From positions 1-55,827 of the forward strand of contig NZ_JAFIWC010000032.1 in the NCBI RefSeq assembly GCF_017163755.1: a stretch of 55,827 nt of DNA, given 5' to 3'. The notes beneath the pieces are model-generated. The model saw only the letters and a program-made list of their open reading frames with translations, searched no databases and was not told the origin of the DNA. Below are positions 8,543-16,930 of this stretch, in pieces. The translations under genes were made by a program, and so were the position numbers. Source of the DNA: Xanthomonas sp. (GTDB lineage Bacteria; Pseudomonadota; Gammaproteobacteria; Xanthomonadales; Xanthomonadaceae). Positions within the stretch are counted from its first letter, which is position 1, and every line of letters starts with the position of its first letter.

Positions 8543-11220
8543 GCGGAGGCCTCCTCGGCCGGTTCGGCGCGGCGCGGCGGCGCCGGCGCGAAATATCCCA
8601 CCACGGTGCACAACAGACCGTAAGCGATGAACGAGGCGATGCCGGCGACATTGCCCAGGTTGCCGCGGTCCACCAGCAGCAGCTTGCCCAGCACCACCGC
8701 CATCAGCAGCGCGCCGGCCAGCCACAGGCCGCGATGGCCGCGGCGCGAGCCCAGCACCCAGCCGATCACGCCGAGCACGCTCCAGACCACGGTCAGGCTG
8801 GTCTGCGCCACGCCGCTGGACAGCAGCCGTTCGTCCCACGCCACGCCGCCCCAGTAGTGCACCGCGTGCAGGGTGACGCTGGTGATCATCAGGAAGCCTG
8901 CCGCGGCCAGCAGGTACACGCGCAACGCGCGCAAGGCGGCCGGCGGCGCTGGCGACCACAGCCAGTGCGCCGCCAGCAACAGCACGATCGCCTGGGTCAG
9001 CTCCAGCGGATTGAGCAGCGGCAGCCACGGCAGCGGCGCGCTGCCGCCGGGCAGCGCCAGCGCCACCGTCCAGCCCAGCGCCAGCAGCGCGAAATAGCTG
9101 CTTTGCAAGGTGCCGCGGCAGCGTTCGAAGTCCGCGCCCAGCGGCGCGGCCAGCCACGGCCAGCGCCACAACGACACCGCCACGGCCAGCAGCCACGGCC
9201 ACGCCAGCAGCGCCAGCTGCCAGCCCTGCGCCAGCGCGAAGCGCTGCGCCAGCCAGGCGCCGAGCAGCGACAGCGTCAGCGGCCATACCAGCCACCAGAC
9301 GAACTGCGCCGCGCGCGCCATACCGCCGCCGGCACCGCGCAGGCAGATCAGGCTGCGCACGCCCAGTACCGCGAACAGCGCCCACGCCCAGGCACCGTGG
9401 CCGGCGAACGGCTGCCCGTGCGCCGCGGCCTGCATCGCCGCCAGCGGCAACGCCAGCAGCAGCCCGGCCAGGGTGGTGGCCGCCAGTGCCTGCGCCGGAC
9501 GCCGCCGATGCACTTCCGCCGCCAGCCAGCCGCTCAGCGCGGCGAACCCCAGCCACACGTCCGCGCGCGCGTCGGCGGCGACGAAGCGCTCGACCTCGCC
9601 GATGCCGATGCCGCACCACCACGCCAGTCCCCACAGGTAGTACACCAGCGCTGGCGGCGTCCGCGCCGCGCGCCGGTACGACCAGGCGCTGGCGAAACCG
9701 GCGACCGCCAGCAACAGCGCGCTCATGCAGGTCGCATTGGCCACGGCGTGGACGTCGCGCCAGGCGCGGTCCAGGCCGATCACGAAACCGGCCGCCGCCG
9801 CCAGCTGCAACGCCGCGCCGCTGAGCTGCGGCAGCCAGCGCTGCTGGCGCAGGCCCAGCCACACCAGCGCCGCGCCTTCCAGCGCGAACACGCTGGCGGT
9901 GGCGTTGGCCGACAGCGCCAACGGCACCGCCAGCGTGGCGAAGCCGACCGCCAGCAACGCGTAGGCCTGGCCAAGCACGGCGAAGCGCTCGCGGCGGATC
10001 AGCGCGGCGGCCAGCGCCGCGTACAGCGCGGCCACGCCGACCGCGCACAGCGCCAGCGGCATGCGCTCGCCGTGCAGCAGGCCGGCCTGCAGCGAGAACG
10101 CGATCAACGGCGCGCCGAACACCAGGCTGCCGTCGATCGGATCGCGGCGATCGGCCGGCCGCCGGCGCGCGTACAGGATCGGGATCAGCAGATAGAAGGC
10201 GAAGAACAGCAGCAGGAACGGCTCGGTGCTGGCGAACTTCGCCGGCTGGTACTGCAGCACGCCCCACAGCGTGCCGATGCCGAAGGTGAAGGCGAAGCCG
10301 ATCAGGTTCAGCACCCGCCACGGCCGGTACCAGGCGATCGCCAGCACCGCCGCGTTCAAGACCGCGTAGTACGAGAACAGGCCGACGTGGTTGCCGCTGC
10401 CGGTGGACAGCCAGATCGGCGCCAGGAACCCGGCGAGCACGCCGAGCACCGCCAGCGTGCGCGACTCCTGCATCACCGCCAGCACGCACATGCTCGCCAC
10501 CAGCACGATGCTCAGCGCGAAGGCCGGCGCGGCCGGCAGCAGCCCGGACAGCTTGAACGCGGCGAACACGGTCAGCAGCAGCACGCCGATCGCGCCGCCC
10601 TGCAGCGCCAGCGCGAAGCTGCGCTTGCGCTCGCGCTGGCGCCAGCCGAACACCAGCCCGGCCATCGCCGCGGCGGCGATGCCGGCATAGCGCAGTTCGA
10701 TCGGCACGCTGAGCCAGCCCTGGTCGCCGGCGTACTTGAGCAGCGCGGCGACGCCGGCCAGCAGCACCAGCATGCCGATCTTGACCGGCACGTTGCCTTC
10801 GGTGAACCAGCGCTTGGCCGCGCCCAGCGCGCGTTCGACCGGGCCCGGGCCGCTCGGCACGTAGGCGGCGGGCTCGGGCTCGGGCGCGTTCGGCGGCGTG
10901 GCGGCGAAAGGCGCCGGCAATGGCAGCGGCGGCGGTTGCGGCGGTTGCGCTGGCGGCGTTGCGGCGGCGGATGGATGGACCGGCGCGGCGTCGCCGTCAT
11001 CCGGCCCGGCCGCGGCGCGCGCGTCCTCGGCGTCCGCCAGCGGCGCGGCCTCCCAGGCGTTCGCCGGCGCGGCCGCGACAGGCCCGTCGCGCCATTGCGC
11101 CAGTTCCTGCTCGAGCGCCGCGACCCGGCGCCTGAGCCCGGACAGCGACACCAGCGCCACGATCAGCAATACCGGCACCGCCAGTACCGCCAACACCACC
11201 ACCACGATCAGCGTTTCCAT
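8539..11220 (-). CDS. DUF2339 large polytopic membrane protein
   Basis: An 893-residue inner-membrane protein of family DUF2339, function unknown. One N-terminal helix (TLIVVVVLAVLAVPVLLIV) is followed by a short coiled coil (LRRRVAALEQELAQW) and a low-complexity Pro/Ala linker (residues 50-140). The conserved entry segment is KRWFTEGNVPVKIGMLVLLAG. From there on, well over twenty hydrophobic segments run to the C-terminus. The start at 11220 is supported by an AAGGAG ribosome binding site directly upstream. It is the first gene of a two-gene operon with DUF3999, divergent from the chemoreceptor-like gene. The many helices with few charged residues resemble a transporter or a polymer-handling protein, but no specific role can be assigned. 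Confidence 0.87.
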   Translation of the reverse strand: METLIVVVVLAVLAVPVLLIVALVSLSGLRRRVAALEQELAQWRDGPVAAAPANAWEAAPLADAEDARAAAGPDDGDAAPVHPSAAATPPAQPPQPPPLPLPAPFAATPPNAPEPEPAAYVPSGPGPVERALGAAKRWFTEGNVPVKIGMLVLLAGVAALLKYAGDQGWLSVPIELRYAGIAAAAMAGLVFGWRQRERKRSFALALQGGAIGVLLLTVFAAFKLSGLLPAAPAFALSIVLVASMCVLAVMQESRTLAVLGVLAGFLAPIWLSTGSGNHVGLFSYYAVLNAAVLAIAWYRPWRVLNLIGFAFTFGIGTLWGVLQYQPAKFASTEPFLLLFFAFYLLIPILYARRRPADRRDPIDGSLVFGAPLIAFSLQAGLLHGERMPLALCAVGVAALYAALAAALIRRERFAVLGQAYALLAVGFATLAVPLALSANATASVFALEGAALVWLGLRQQRWLPQLSGAALQLAAAAGFVIGLDRAWRDVHAVANATCMSALLLAVAGFASAWSYRRAARTPPALVYYLWGLAWWCGIGIGEVERFVAADARADVWLGFAALSGWLAAEVHRRRPAQALAATTLAGLLLALPLAAMQAAAHGQPFAGHGAWAWALFAVLGVRSLICLRGAGGGMARAAQFVWWLVWPLTLSLLGAWLAQRFALAQGWQLALLAWPWLLAVAVSLWRWPWLAAPLGADFERCRGTLQSSYFALLALGWTVALALPGGSAPLPWLPLLNPLELTQAIVLLLAAHWLWSPAPPAALRALRVYLLAAAGFLMITSVTLHAVHYWGGVAWDERLLSSGVAQTSLTVVWSVLGVIGWVLGSRRGHRGLWLAGALLMAVVLGKLLLVDRGNLGNVAGIASFIAYGLLCTVVGYFAPAPPRRAEPAEEASA

Positions 11221-11450
11221 CCCGCTCCTTGTCTCCCCCCGACGGCGCGGCGCCTGTTGCGACGGCACCCGCGCCAGCGGCCCGGCGGCGCCGGATCCAC
11301 CCCCCCATGCTAGACGAGTTCGGCACGCGGGCGCTCGCCCGGCGGCGCGGCGCCGCTGGCGGGGGCCGCTCAAGCTTCGCCGCCGCGCGCCGATAGCGCC
11401 CTTATCCCCGGCTGCGCCGGCCGTTCTTCCGCCCCCACCTACCCGAGCCG

Positions 11451-12527
11451 ATGAACCTGCCTGCCACCCCCACCGAGGTCGGGATCGACGACCACATCCG
11501 CTCCGTCGCCGGACTGTCCGACCAGTTGCTGGGCCAGCTGCGCCGCTCGCTGCAGCGCATCGACGAGATCAACCGCACCACCCACGTGATCTCGATGAAC
11601 GCACGCATCGAATCGGCGCGGATCGGCCACGCCGGGCGCGGCTTCAGCGTCATCGCCCAGGAAATGGACGTGCTGTCGCGGCGCGTGGCCGATGCCACCC
11701 AGGACCTGGACAAGGTCGCCGCCAGCACCAGCGCCGACATGCGCCAGACCCTGCAGCGGCTGCAGGACGACGTGCGCCGCACGCGGCTGAGCGAACTGGC
11801 GCTGGGCAACATCGACCTGATCGACCGCAACCTCTACGAGCGCAGCTGCGACGTGCGCTGGTGGGCCACCGACGCGGCCATCGTCGCCGCCGCGCGCCAT
11901 GGCCGCGGCGACGACGAACTGGCCTACGCGTCGCGGCGCATGGGCCAGATCCTGGATTCGTACACTGTGTACTTCGACCTGGTGCTGGCCGGCAGCGACG
12001 GCCGCGTGCTCGCCAACGGCCGGCCGCAGCAGTACGCCTCGGCCGGCAGCGACGTCTCCGGCCAGGCCTGGTTCGAGAGCGCCGCGCGCACCCGCAGCGG
12101 CGAGGAATTCGGTTTCCAGGAGGTGCACGCCAGCCCCCTGGCCGACGGCGAGCGCGTGCTGGTGTACTCGTGCACGGTGCGCGACGGCGGACGCGTCGAC
12201 GGGCGCGTGCTCGGCGTGCTCGGCATCGTGTTTCGCTGGGACGCGCTGGCGCAGACGGTGGTGCAGCGCACGCCGCTGTCGGAGCAGGAGTGGGGCCGCA
12301 GCCGCGTGTGCATCGTCGATGCGCAGGGCCAGGTACTGGCCGATTCGGCAGGGCGCATGTTGCAGGAGCGGATCGACTTCCCCGGCCGCGACGCGCTGCT
12401 CAAGCAGCCGCGCGGCGCGGTGCTGTGCGACATCGGCGGGCGCCCGCATTGCGTCGCCCACGCCGCCTCGCCCGGCTACGAGACCTACCGCACCGGCTGG
12501 CATTCGTTGATCCTGCAGGCGCTGTAG
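11451..12527 (+). CDS. Soluble chemoreceptor-like protein: N-terminal MCP tip, C-terminal sensor
   Basis: A 358-residue protein with no transmembrane segment or signal peptide. Residues 30-85 match the methyl-accepting chemotaxis hairpin tip, the region that contacts CheA/CheW (DEINRTTHVISMNARIESAR, then GRGFSVIAQEMDVLSRRV). Only a short stretch of the usual long signalling coiled coil is present. Residues 120-340 look like a Cache/PAS-type ligand domain (FDLVLAGSDGRVLANG, then SGQAWFESAARTRSGEEFG and VLGVLGIVFRWDAL). The order is the reverse of a normal receptor, in which the sensor comes first. It probably acts in the cytoplasm with the chemotaxis array, but the ligand is unknown. It is divergent from the DUF2339 operon and has no chemotaxis genes beside it. 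Confidence 0.8.
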   Translation: MNLPATPTEVGIDDHIRSVAGLSDQLLGQLRRSLQRIDEINRTTHVISMNARIESARIGHAGRGFSVIAQEMDVLSRRVADATQDLDKVAASTSADMRQTLQRLQDDVRRTRLSELALGNIDLIDRNLYERSCDVRWWATDAAIVAAARHGRGDDELAYASRRMGQILDSYTVYFDLVLAGSDGRVLANGRPQQYASAGSDVSGQAWFESAARTRSGEEFGFQEVHASPLADGERVLVYSCTVRDGGRVDGRVLGVLGIVFRWDALAQTVVQRTPLSEQEWGRSRVCIVDAQGQVLADSAGRMLQERIDFPGRDALLKQPRGAVLCDIGGRPHCVAHAASPGYETYRTGWHSLILQAL

Positions 12528-12557
12528 CGCGGCCTGCGCGCCGGGCCGCCGGCGCGC

Positions 12558-13565
12558 TCAGGACGGCCCGATCCTGACCACCACCTTGCCCTTGGCGCGC
12601 CCGCTGTCGACGTAGGCCAAGGCCTGCGCGGCGGCGTCCAGCGCGAATACCCGGTCCACGACCGGCGTGATGATGCCGGCCTCGATCAACGCACCGAGCG
12701 CGCGCAGCTGATCGCCGCTGGCGGTCATGAACAGAAACGCGTAGCGGGCGCCGTGCCGCCTGGCCCTGCTGCGGATCCCGCCGCTCAGCATGCCGATCAC
12801 CTGCCGCAGCGGCCAGGACAGGCCCTGTTGCACCGCGAAGTCCCGGTCGGGAGGCCCGGAGATGGAAATGAGCAGGCCGCCGGGCTTCAGCACGCGCAGC
12901 GACTTTTCCAGCACGTCCTTGCCCAGGCTGTGCAGCACGACGTCGTAGCCGTGCACGACCGTCTCGAAGTCCTGCGTCCTGTAGTCGATGACGAGGTCGG
13001 CGCCGAGCGCCTTCACCCACTCCACGTTGCCGGTGCCGGTGGTCGTGGCCACGAAGGCGCCCAGATGCTTGGCCAACTGGATGGCGATCGTGCCGACGCC
13101 GCCGGAGCCGGCGTGGATCAGCACCTTCTGCCCCTGCTTCAGCTTCGCCGTCTCGACCAGCGCCTGCCACGCGGTCAGCCCGACCAGCGGAACGGACGCG
13201 GCCTGCTCCATGCTCAGGTTCGCGGGCTTCAGCGCCAGCGCGCTTTCGCCGACCGCGATCCGTTCCGCGAACGTGCCGATGCGCGCCTGGTCCGGACGCG
13301 CATAGACTTCGTCGCCCGGCTTGAACCGCCGCACCTTGGAACCGACACGCACGACGACGCCGGCCAGGTCGTTGCCCAGGATCAGCGGAAGGCGATAGGG
13401 CAGGATCAGCTTGAACTCGCCCTTGCGCAGCTTCGCGTCGAGGACGTTGACGCTCGCCGCATGGATCTGCACCAGCACATCGTCGTCGCGCACCTCAGGC
13501 TCGGGCAGCTGGCCGATCCGCCCCGGATGCTTGCTGCCGTAACGCTCGATGAAGAACGCCTTCAT
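12558..13565 (-). CDS. NAD(P)-dependent quinone-oxidoreductase-like dehydrogenase
   Basis: A 335-residue zinc-free medium-chain dehydrogenase. It has the GroES-like N-terminal domain (residues 1-125, SVNVLDAKLRKGEF, LGNDLAGVVVRVG) and a Rossmann domain with the nucleotide motif AGSGGVGTIAIQLAKHLGA (about residues 150-168). The ligands for catalytic zinc are not visible, which points to a quinone or enone reductase rather than an alcohol dehydrogenase. It probably uses NADPH to reduce quinones or alpha,beta-unsaturated carbonyls. It is the last gene of a five-gene operon, and its ATG overlaps the stop of the small membrane protein gene by four bases. Confidence 0.88.
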   Translation of the reverse strand: MKAFFIERYGSKHPGRIGQLPEPEVRDDDVLVQIHAASVNVLDAKLRKGEFKLILPYRLPLILGNDLAGVVVRVGSKVRRFKPGDEVYARPDQARIGTFAERIAVGESALALKPANLSMEQAASVPLVGLTAWQALVETAKLKQGQKVLIHAGSGGVGTIAIQLAKHLGAFVATTTGTGNVEWVKALGADLVIDYRTQDFETVVHGYDVVLHSLGKDVLEKSLRVLKPGGLLISISGPPDRDFAVQQGLSWPLRQVIGMLSGGIRSRARRHGARYAFLFMTASGDQLRALGALIEAGIITPVVDRVFALDAAAQALAYVDSGRAKGKVVVRIGPS

Positions 13566-13936
13566 GATCTTCCCCCGATGGAAACAAACGCGACTGCGAA
13601 CGCGACCTCGAGCACGACGGCCAGCGCAATCCCGCTGCCCGCATGCCCCGCGGCCAGCTCCACGACGCCGAGCAGCGCAAGCAACGAACACGCCGTGACG
13701 ATACCCGCTACCAGTGCCGCGCGTGCCGGCGACGGCGCCGCCTTCCTTGCCATGAACAACATCACCCCGATGCCCGCGTACAGCGCCGCCGCCCTTCGCG
13801 CCACCAGCTCGGCCGGCGGCGAGACACCGACGTTCCAGTTCGCCAGCATGGAACCCGGCGAGAACATCCAGATGCAGGCGATGACGAAGAACAGGACCGC
13901 GGCCAGGCTCGACAGCGAACGGAACCCCAGGCGCAT
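13562..13936 (-). CDS. Small four-helix membrane protein of unknown function
   Basis: 124 residues with four predicted transmembrane helices: LSSLAAVLFFVIACIWMF, RRAAALYAGIGVMLFMA, AALVAGIVTACSLLALLGVV and SGIALAVVLEVAFAVAF. I do not recognise a characterised family. It begins six bases after the upstream SDR stop codon and overlaps the reductase gene downstream, so it is translated as part of the redox operon. A role in holding the enzymes near the membrane or handling a lipophilic substrate would fit but is speculative. Confidence 0.75.
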   Translation of the reverse strand: MRLGFRSLSSLAAVLFFVIACIWMFSPGSMLANWNVGVSPPAELVARRAAALYAGIGVMLFMARKAAPSPARAALVAGIVTACSLLALLGVVELAAGHAGSGIALAVVLEVAFAVAFVSIGGRS

Positions 13937-13941
13937 GCCGG

Positions 13942-14727
13942 TCAACCGTTCAGGATGCGGGACAGCACGGACTGGTGGAACCAGCGCGGCGTCGCCCACA
14001 TGAAGGCCACGTTCAACCTGTTGAGCAGCCCCGGCACCACGCTGATACGACCCGCGTCCAGCGCGCCGATCCCGGCCCGCACCACCGGCGGGGCCTGCAT
14101 CATGAGCGTATTCAACAGCGGCGTGATCCGCTGCTGGGCGACGCTTGCGAAGCCGGTGTCGGTCAATCCCGGGCACAGCGTCGTCACGGTGACCCCGTCG
14201 CGCGCGAACTCCCGGTGCAACGCCTCGCCGAGACGAAGAACGTAGGCCTTCGCGGCCGAATACACCGCAAATCCCTCCACGCCTTGATAGGCCAGCATGC
14301 TCGCGACCTGCAGTATCTTGCCGCGCCGCCGCCGCCGCATGTCCTGGCCGAACAGATGCGTCATCGCGGTCAGGCTTGCGATGTCGAGCTGGATCATCGA
14401 CAGCACCGGTTCCAGTTGCCCGCCCAGGAACGGTCCCTGCAGCCCGTGCCCGGCGTTGTTGATCAGCACCTCGATCTCGATGCCGCGCGCGTGCAAGCCG
14501 GCGTGAAGCCGACGCACCGCCGCGATATCCGACAGGTCCACCTGCTCGACGACGATGTCGATGCCGTGCTCCTGCCGCAACGACTGCGCCAGCGCCTGCA
14601 ACCGGTCCAGCCGCCGCGCGACCAGGACCAGCCTGTGGCCGCGCTGCGCGTACTGCCTGGCGAACTCCTCGCCGAATCCACTCGATGCGCCGGTGATCAG
14701 CACCCAGCTATCGCGCTGCGTCTTCAT
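13942..14727 (-). CDS. Short-chain dehydrogenase/reductase (first of two)
   Basis: 261 residues, classical SDR. The cofactor motif TGASSGFG lies near residues 12-19, NNAGHG in the middle, a catalytic Ser in VASMLAYQ, and YSAAK (Tyr and Lys) about a dozen residues later. Arg residues after the second strand (LVARRLDRL) favour NADP(H). The C-terminal extension (about 70 residues after the catalytic Tyr) is of the type found in DltE/YqjQ-like SDRs. It lies 39 bp after the second SDR gene in the same operon. The substrate is unknown. Confidence 0.9.
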   Translation of the reverse strand: MKTQRDSWVLITGASSGFGEEFARQYAQRGHRLVLVARRLDRLQALAQSLRQEHGIDIVVEQVDLSDIAAVRRLHAGLHARGIEIEVLINNAGHGLQGPFLGGQLEPVLSMIQLDIASLTAMTHLFGQDMRRRRRGKILQVASMLAYQGVEGFAVYSAAKAYVLRLGEALHREFARDGVTVTTLCPGLTDTGFASVAQQRITPLLNTLMMQAPPVVRAGIGALDAGRISVVPGLLNRLNVAFMWATPRWFHQSVLSRILNG

Positions 14728-14766
14728 GGTGTTTGCCTCGTTCGCGACGGTGCGCAGCGGCGGCCT

Positions 14767-15555
14767 TCAGGCAGCCGGCCGATAGCGTTCGGCGGCATTG
14801 GCCTGCCTGATGCTTCCCAGCAGCGCTTGCCTGGCGCCGTCGAGGGCGTCCCAGCGGCCGGCGTCGTGCAGCGGCGGGATGGTCACCCGTTCGCGGCGAT
14901 CGAAGCCGACCAGCGCCGCATCGACCAGTTCTTCCACGTCCATCACCTCGGCCAGCGTGTTGACGTCGATGCCCGCGCGTTCCCAGATCTCGGTGCGGGT
15001 GGCCGCCGGCAGCACCGCCTGCACGTACACGCCCTTGGGCGCCAGCTCCAGGCTCATGCCCTGCGACAGGAACAGCACGAAGGCCTTGCTCGCGCCGTAC
15101 ACGGTCATGCCGAACTCCGGCGCCAGGCCGACCACCGAACCGATGTTGACGATCGCGCCGTTGCCCGACTGCGCCAGCCGCGGCGCGATCGCCGACGCCA
15201 GCCGCGTCAGCGCGGTGACGTTGAGCGTCAGCAGGCGTTCGATGCTCTCGCCCGACTGCCCGACGAATCCGCCCGACTGGGCCATGCCGGCGTTGTTGAT
15301 GAGGATGCCGATGCCGGCGTCGTCGCGCAGCCGGGTTTCCACGGCGGCCAGGTCGTCCTGCGTGGTCAGGTCGGCCTGCAGCACATCGACCGCGACCTTG
15401 TGTTCCTCGCGCAGGCGCGCCGCGAGCGCGTCCAGGCGCGATTTGTCGCGTGCGACCAGGACCAGGTCGTGGCCGCGCTGGGCGAAACGCTGCGCGTAGA
15501 TGGCGCCGATGCCGGTGGAGGCGCCGGTGATGAGGACAGTGGACGGGGTGCTCAT
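14767..15555 (-). CDS. Short-chain dehydrogenase/reductase (second of two)
   Basis: 262 residues, classical SDR. TGASTGIG lies near residues 10-17, LVLVARDKSRLDAL follows the second strand, then NNAGMAQ, a catalytic Ser in NIGSVVG and YGASK. It resembles the first SDR in the operon and may be an ancient duplicate with a different substrate. The start at 15555 is just before the Rossmann fold. It lies 65 bp downstream of the ene-reductase gene and continues the operon. Confidence 0.9.
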   Translation of the reverse strand: MSTPSTVLITGASTGIGAIYAQRFAQRGHDLVLVARDKSRLDALAARLREEHKVAVDVLQADLTTQDDLAAVETRLRDDAGIGILINNAGMAQSGGFVGQSGESIERLLTLNVTALTRLASAIAPRLAQSGNGAIVNIGSVVGLAPEFGMTVYGASKAFVLFLSQGMSLELAPKGVYVQAVLPAATRTEIWERAGIDVNTLAEVMDVEELVDAALVGFDRRERVTIPPLHDAGRWDALDGARQALLGSIRQANAAERYRPAA

Positions 15556-15620
15556 GCGAGTGGTCTCTTCAGGTAAGGGAATCGGCGGGCCGCGATGGCG
15601 CCGCCTGTGCTCGGTGGTGC

Positions 15621-16709
15621 TTAGTTGCCGTGCCCGGCCAGCGCCGGATAGTCGGTGTAGCCCTTGGCGCCGCCGCCGTAGAGCGTGGCCGGATCCGGGG
15701 CGGCCAGCGGCGCGCCGGTCTTCAGGCGCTCGACCAGGTCGGGATTGCCGATGAACGCGCGGCCGAAGGCGAACAGGTCCGCGTTGCCATCGGCAAGCCT
15801 GGCGGTGGCCAGCGCCGGGTCGTAGCCGTTGTTGGCTACATAGGTGCCCTTGAAGCGACTGCGCAACGCGGCATAGTCGAACGGCGCCACGTCGCGCGGA
15901 CCGCCGGTGGCGCCCTCCACCACATGCAGGTAGACGATGCCCAGCGCGCTGAGCTGCTCGGCGATGTAGTCGTACTGCGGCTGCGGATCGCTGCAGGAGA
16001 TGCCGTTGGCCGGCGACACCGGCGAGATGCGCACGCCGGTACGGTCGGCGCCGATCTCCTTGGCGACCTCCGCGGCGACCTCGAGCAGCAGGCGCGCGCG
16101 GTTCTCGATGGAGCCGCCATAGGCGTCGGTGCGCTGGTTGGCGCCGTCCTTGACGAACTGCTCCAGCAGGTAGCCGTTGGCGCCGTGCAGCTCCACCCCG
16201 TCGAAGCCGGCGGCGATGGCGTTGGCCGCGGCTTGGCGGAAGTCGTCCGCGATGCCCGGCAGCTCGTCGAGCGCCAGCGCGCGCGGTTCGGAGACGTCGG
16301 CGAAGCCGTTGTTGACGAAGGTCTTGGTGGCGGCGCGGAGCGCCGACGGCGCCACCGGCGCGGTGCGCCCGGGGCGCAGGTCCACGTGCGAGACGCGGCC
16401 GACGTGCCAGAGCTGCACGAAGATGCGCCCGCCCTTGGCGTGCACGGCATCGGTGACCCTGCGCCAACCCTCGACCTGCTCGGGGGTATAGATGCCTGGC
16501 GTGTCCTGGTAGCCCTGCGCATCGGCCGAGATCTGCGTGGCCTCGGTGATCAGCAGGCCTGCGGAGGCGCGCTGGGCGTAGTAGGTGGCAGCCAGTTCGC
16601 CGGGCACCAGGCCTTGGCCCGCGCGGTTGCGGGTCAGCGGCGCCATGACGATGCGGTTGGCCAGCGTCAGCGGGCCCAGGGCGTACGGTTCGAACAGTGC
16701 GGCGGTCAT
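15621..16709 (-). CDS. Old Yellow Enzyme-type alkene reductase (NemA-like)
   Basis: A 362-residue FMN-dependent ene-reductase that reduces electrophilic C=C bonds, or nitro groups, with NAD(P)H. Family marks are the LANRIVMAPLTRNRA segment near residue 20, WHVGRVSH, the substrate-site VELHGANGYLLEQF, and the phosphate-binding region FAFGRAFIGNPDLVERL. The C-terminus ends GGAKGYTDYPAL as in NemA proteins. It is the first gene of the redox operon, divergent from a TetR gene. This matches the known nemR-nemA arrangement for sensing reactive electrophiles. The exact substrate here is inferred, not shown. Confidence 0.93.
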   Translation of the reverse strand: MTAALFEPYALGPLTLANRIVMAPLTRNRAGQGLVPGELAATYYAQRASAGLLITEATQISADAQGYQDTPGIYTPEQVEGWRRVTDAVHAKGGRIFVQLWHVGRVSHVDLRPGRTAPVAPSALRAATKTFVNNGFADVSEPRALALDELPGIADDFRQAAANAIAAGFDGVELHGANGYLLEQFVKDGANQRTDAYGGSIENRARLLLEVAAEVAKEIGADRTGVRISPVSPANGISCSDPQPQYDYIAEQLSALGIVYLHVVEGATGGPRDVAPFDYAALRSRFKGTYVANNGYDPALATARLADGNADLFAFGRAFIGNPDLVERLKTGAPLAAPDPATLYGGGAKGYTDYPALAGHGN

Positions 16710-16833
16710 GGTGGTGTTGGTTCTCGATGGATGGATGCGTGCCAAGCCAGTGCGACCTTTCGCGTGCGATGCGGCGGTCGTGGCGGCGGGGCGGAAGACA
16801 CCGGGTGAGCGGGTCGTTCGATGAAAGCCGCTC

Positions 16834-16895
16834 TATGATGATGATCATAATCTAACTTGTCAACATTTTGATGATGACCAGCATCAATGTATGCT
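16834..16895. promoter_or_regulatory. Divergent promoters and TetR operator candidates
   Basis: The region is strikingly AT-rich for this genome. Leftward, TTGACA (16863-16858, minus strand) is spaced 17 bp from CATCAT (4 of 6 to the consensus) and would serve the ene-reductase operon. Rightward, TTGATG (16868-16873), 16 bp, then TATGCT (16890-16895) would serve the TetR gene. TTGATG and CATCAA (16882-16887) form an inverted repeat with an 8-bp spacer, and a palindrome ATGATCAT sits in the leftward spacer. Either could be the repressor site. The sequences are seen; the roles are inferred. Confidence 0.55.
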
Positions 16896-16930
16896 TGTCC
16901 CCGGGAAAGACAACGTCAGCGAGGCACCCC

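Noticed and set aside
5951-8623. An 890-codon plus-strand frame opposite pgk and DUF3999
   Set aside because: Antisense shadow: high GC removes stop codons, and the translation is Arg/Gln/His-rich without any domain. The minus-strand genes have clear motifs.
8734-11313. An 859-codon plus-strand frame opposite the DUF2339 gene
   Set aside because: Antisense shadow with Gln/Arg/His-rich composition; the minus strand shows membrane helices and a ribosome binding site.
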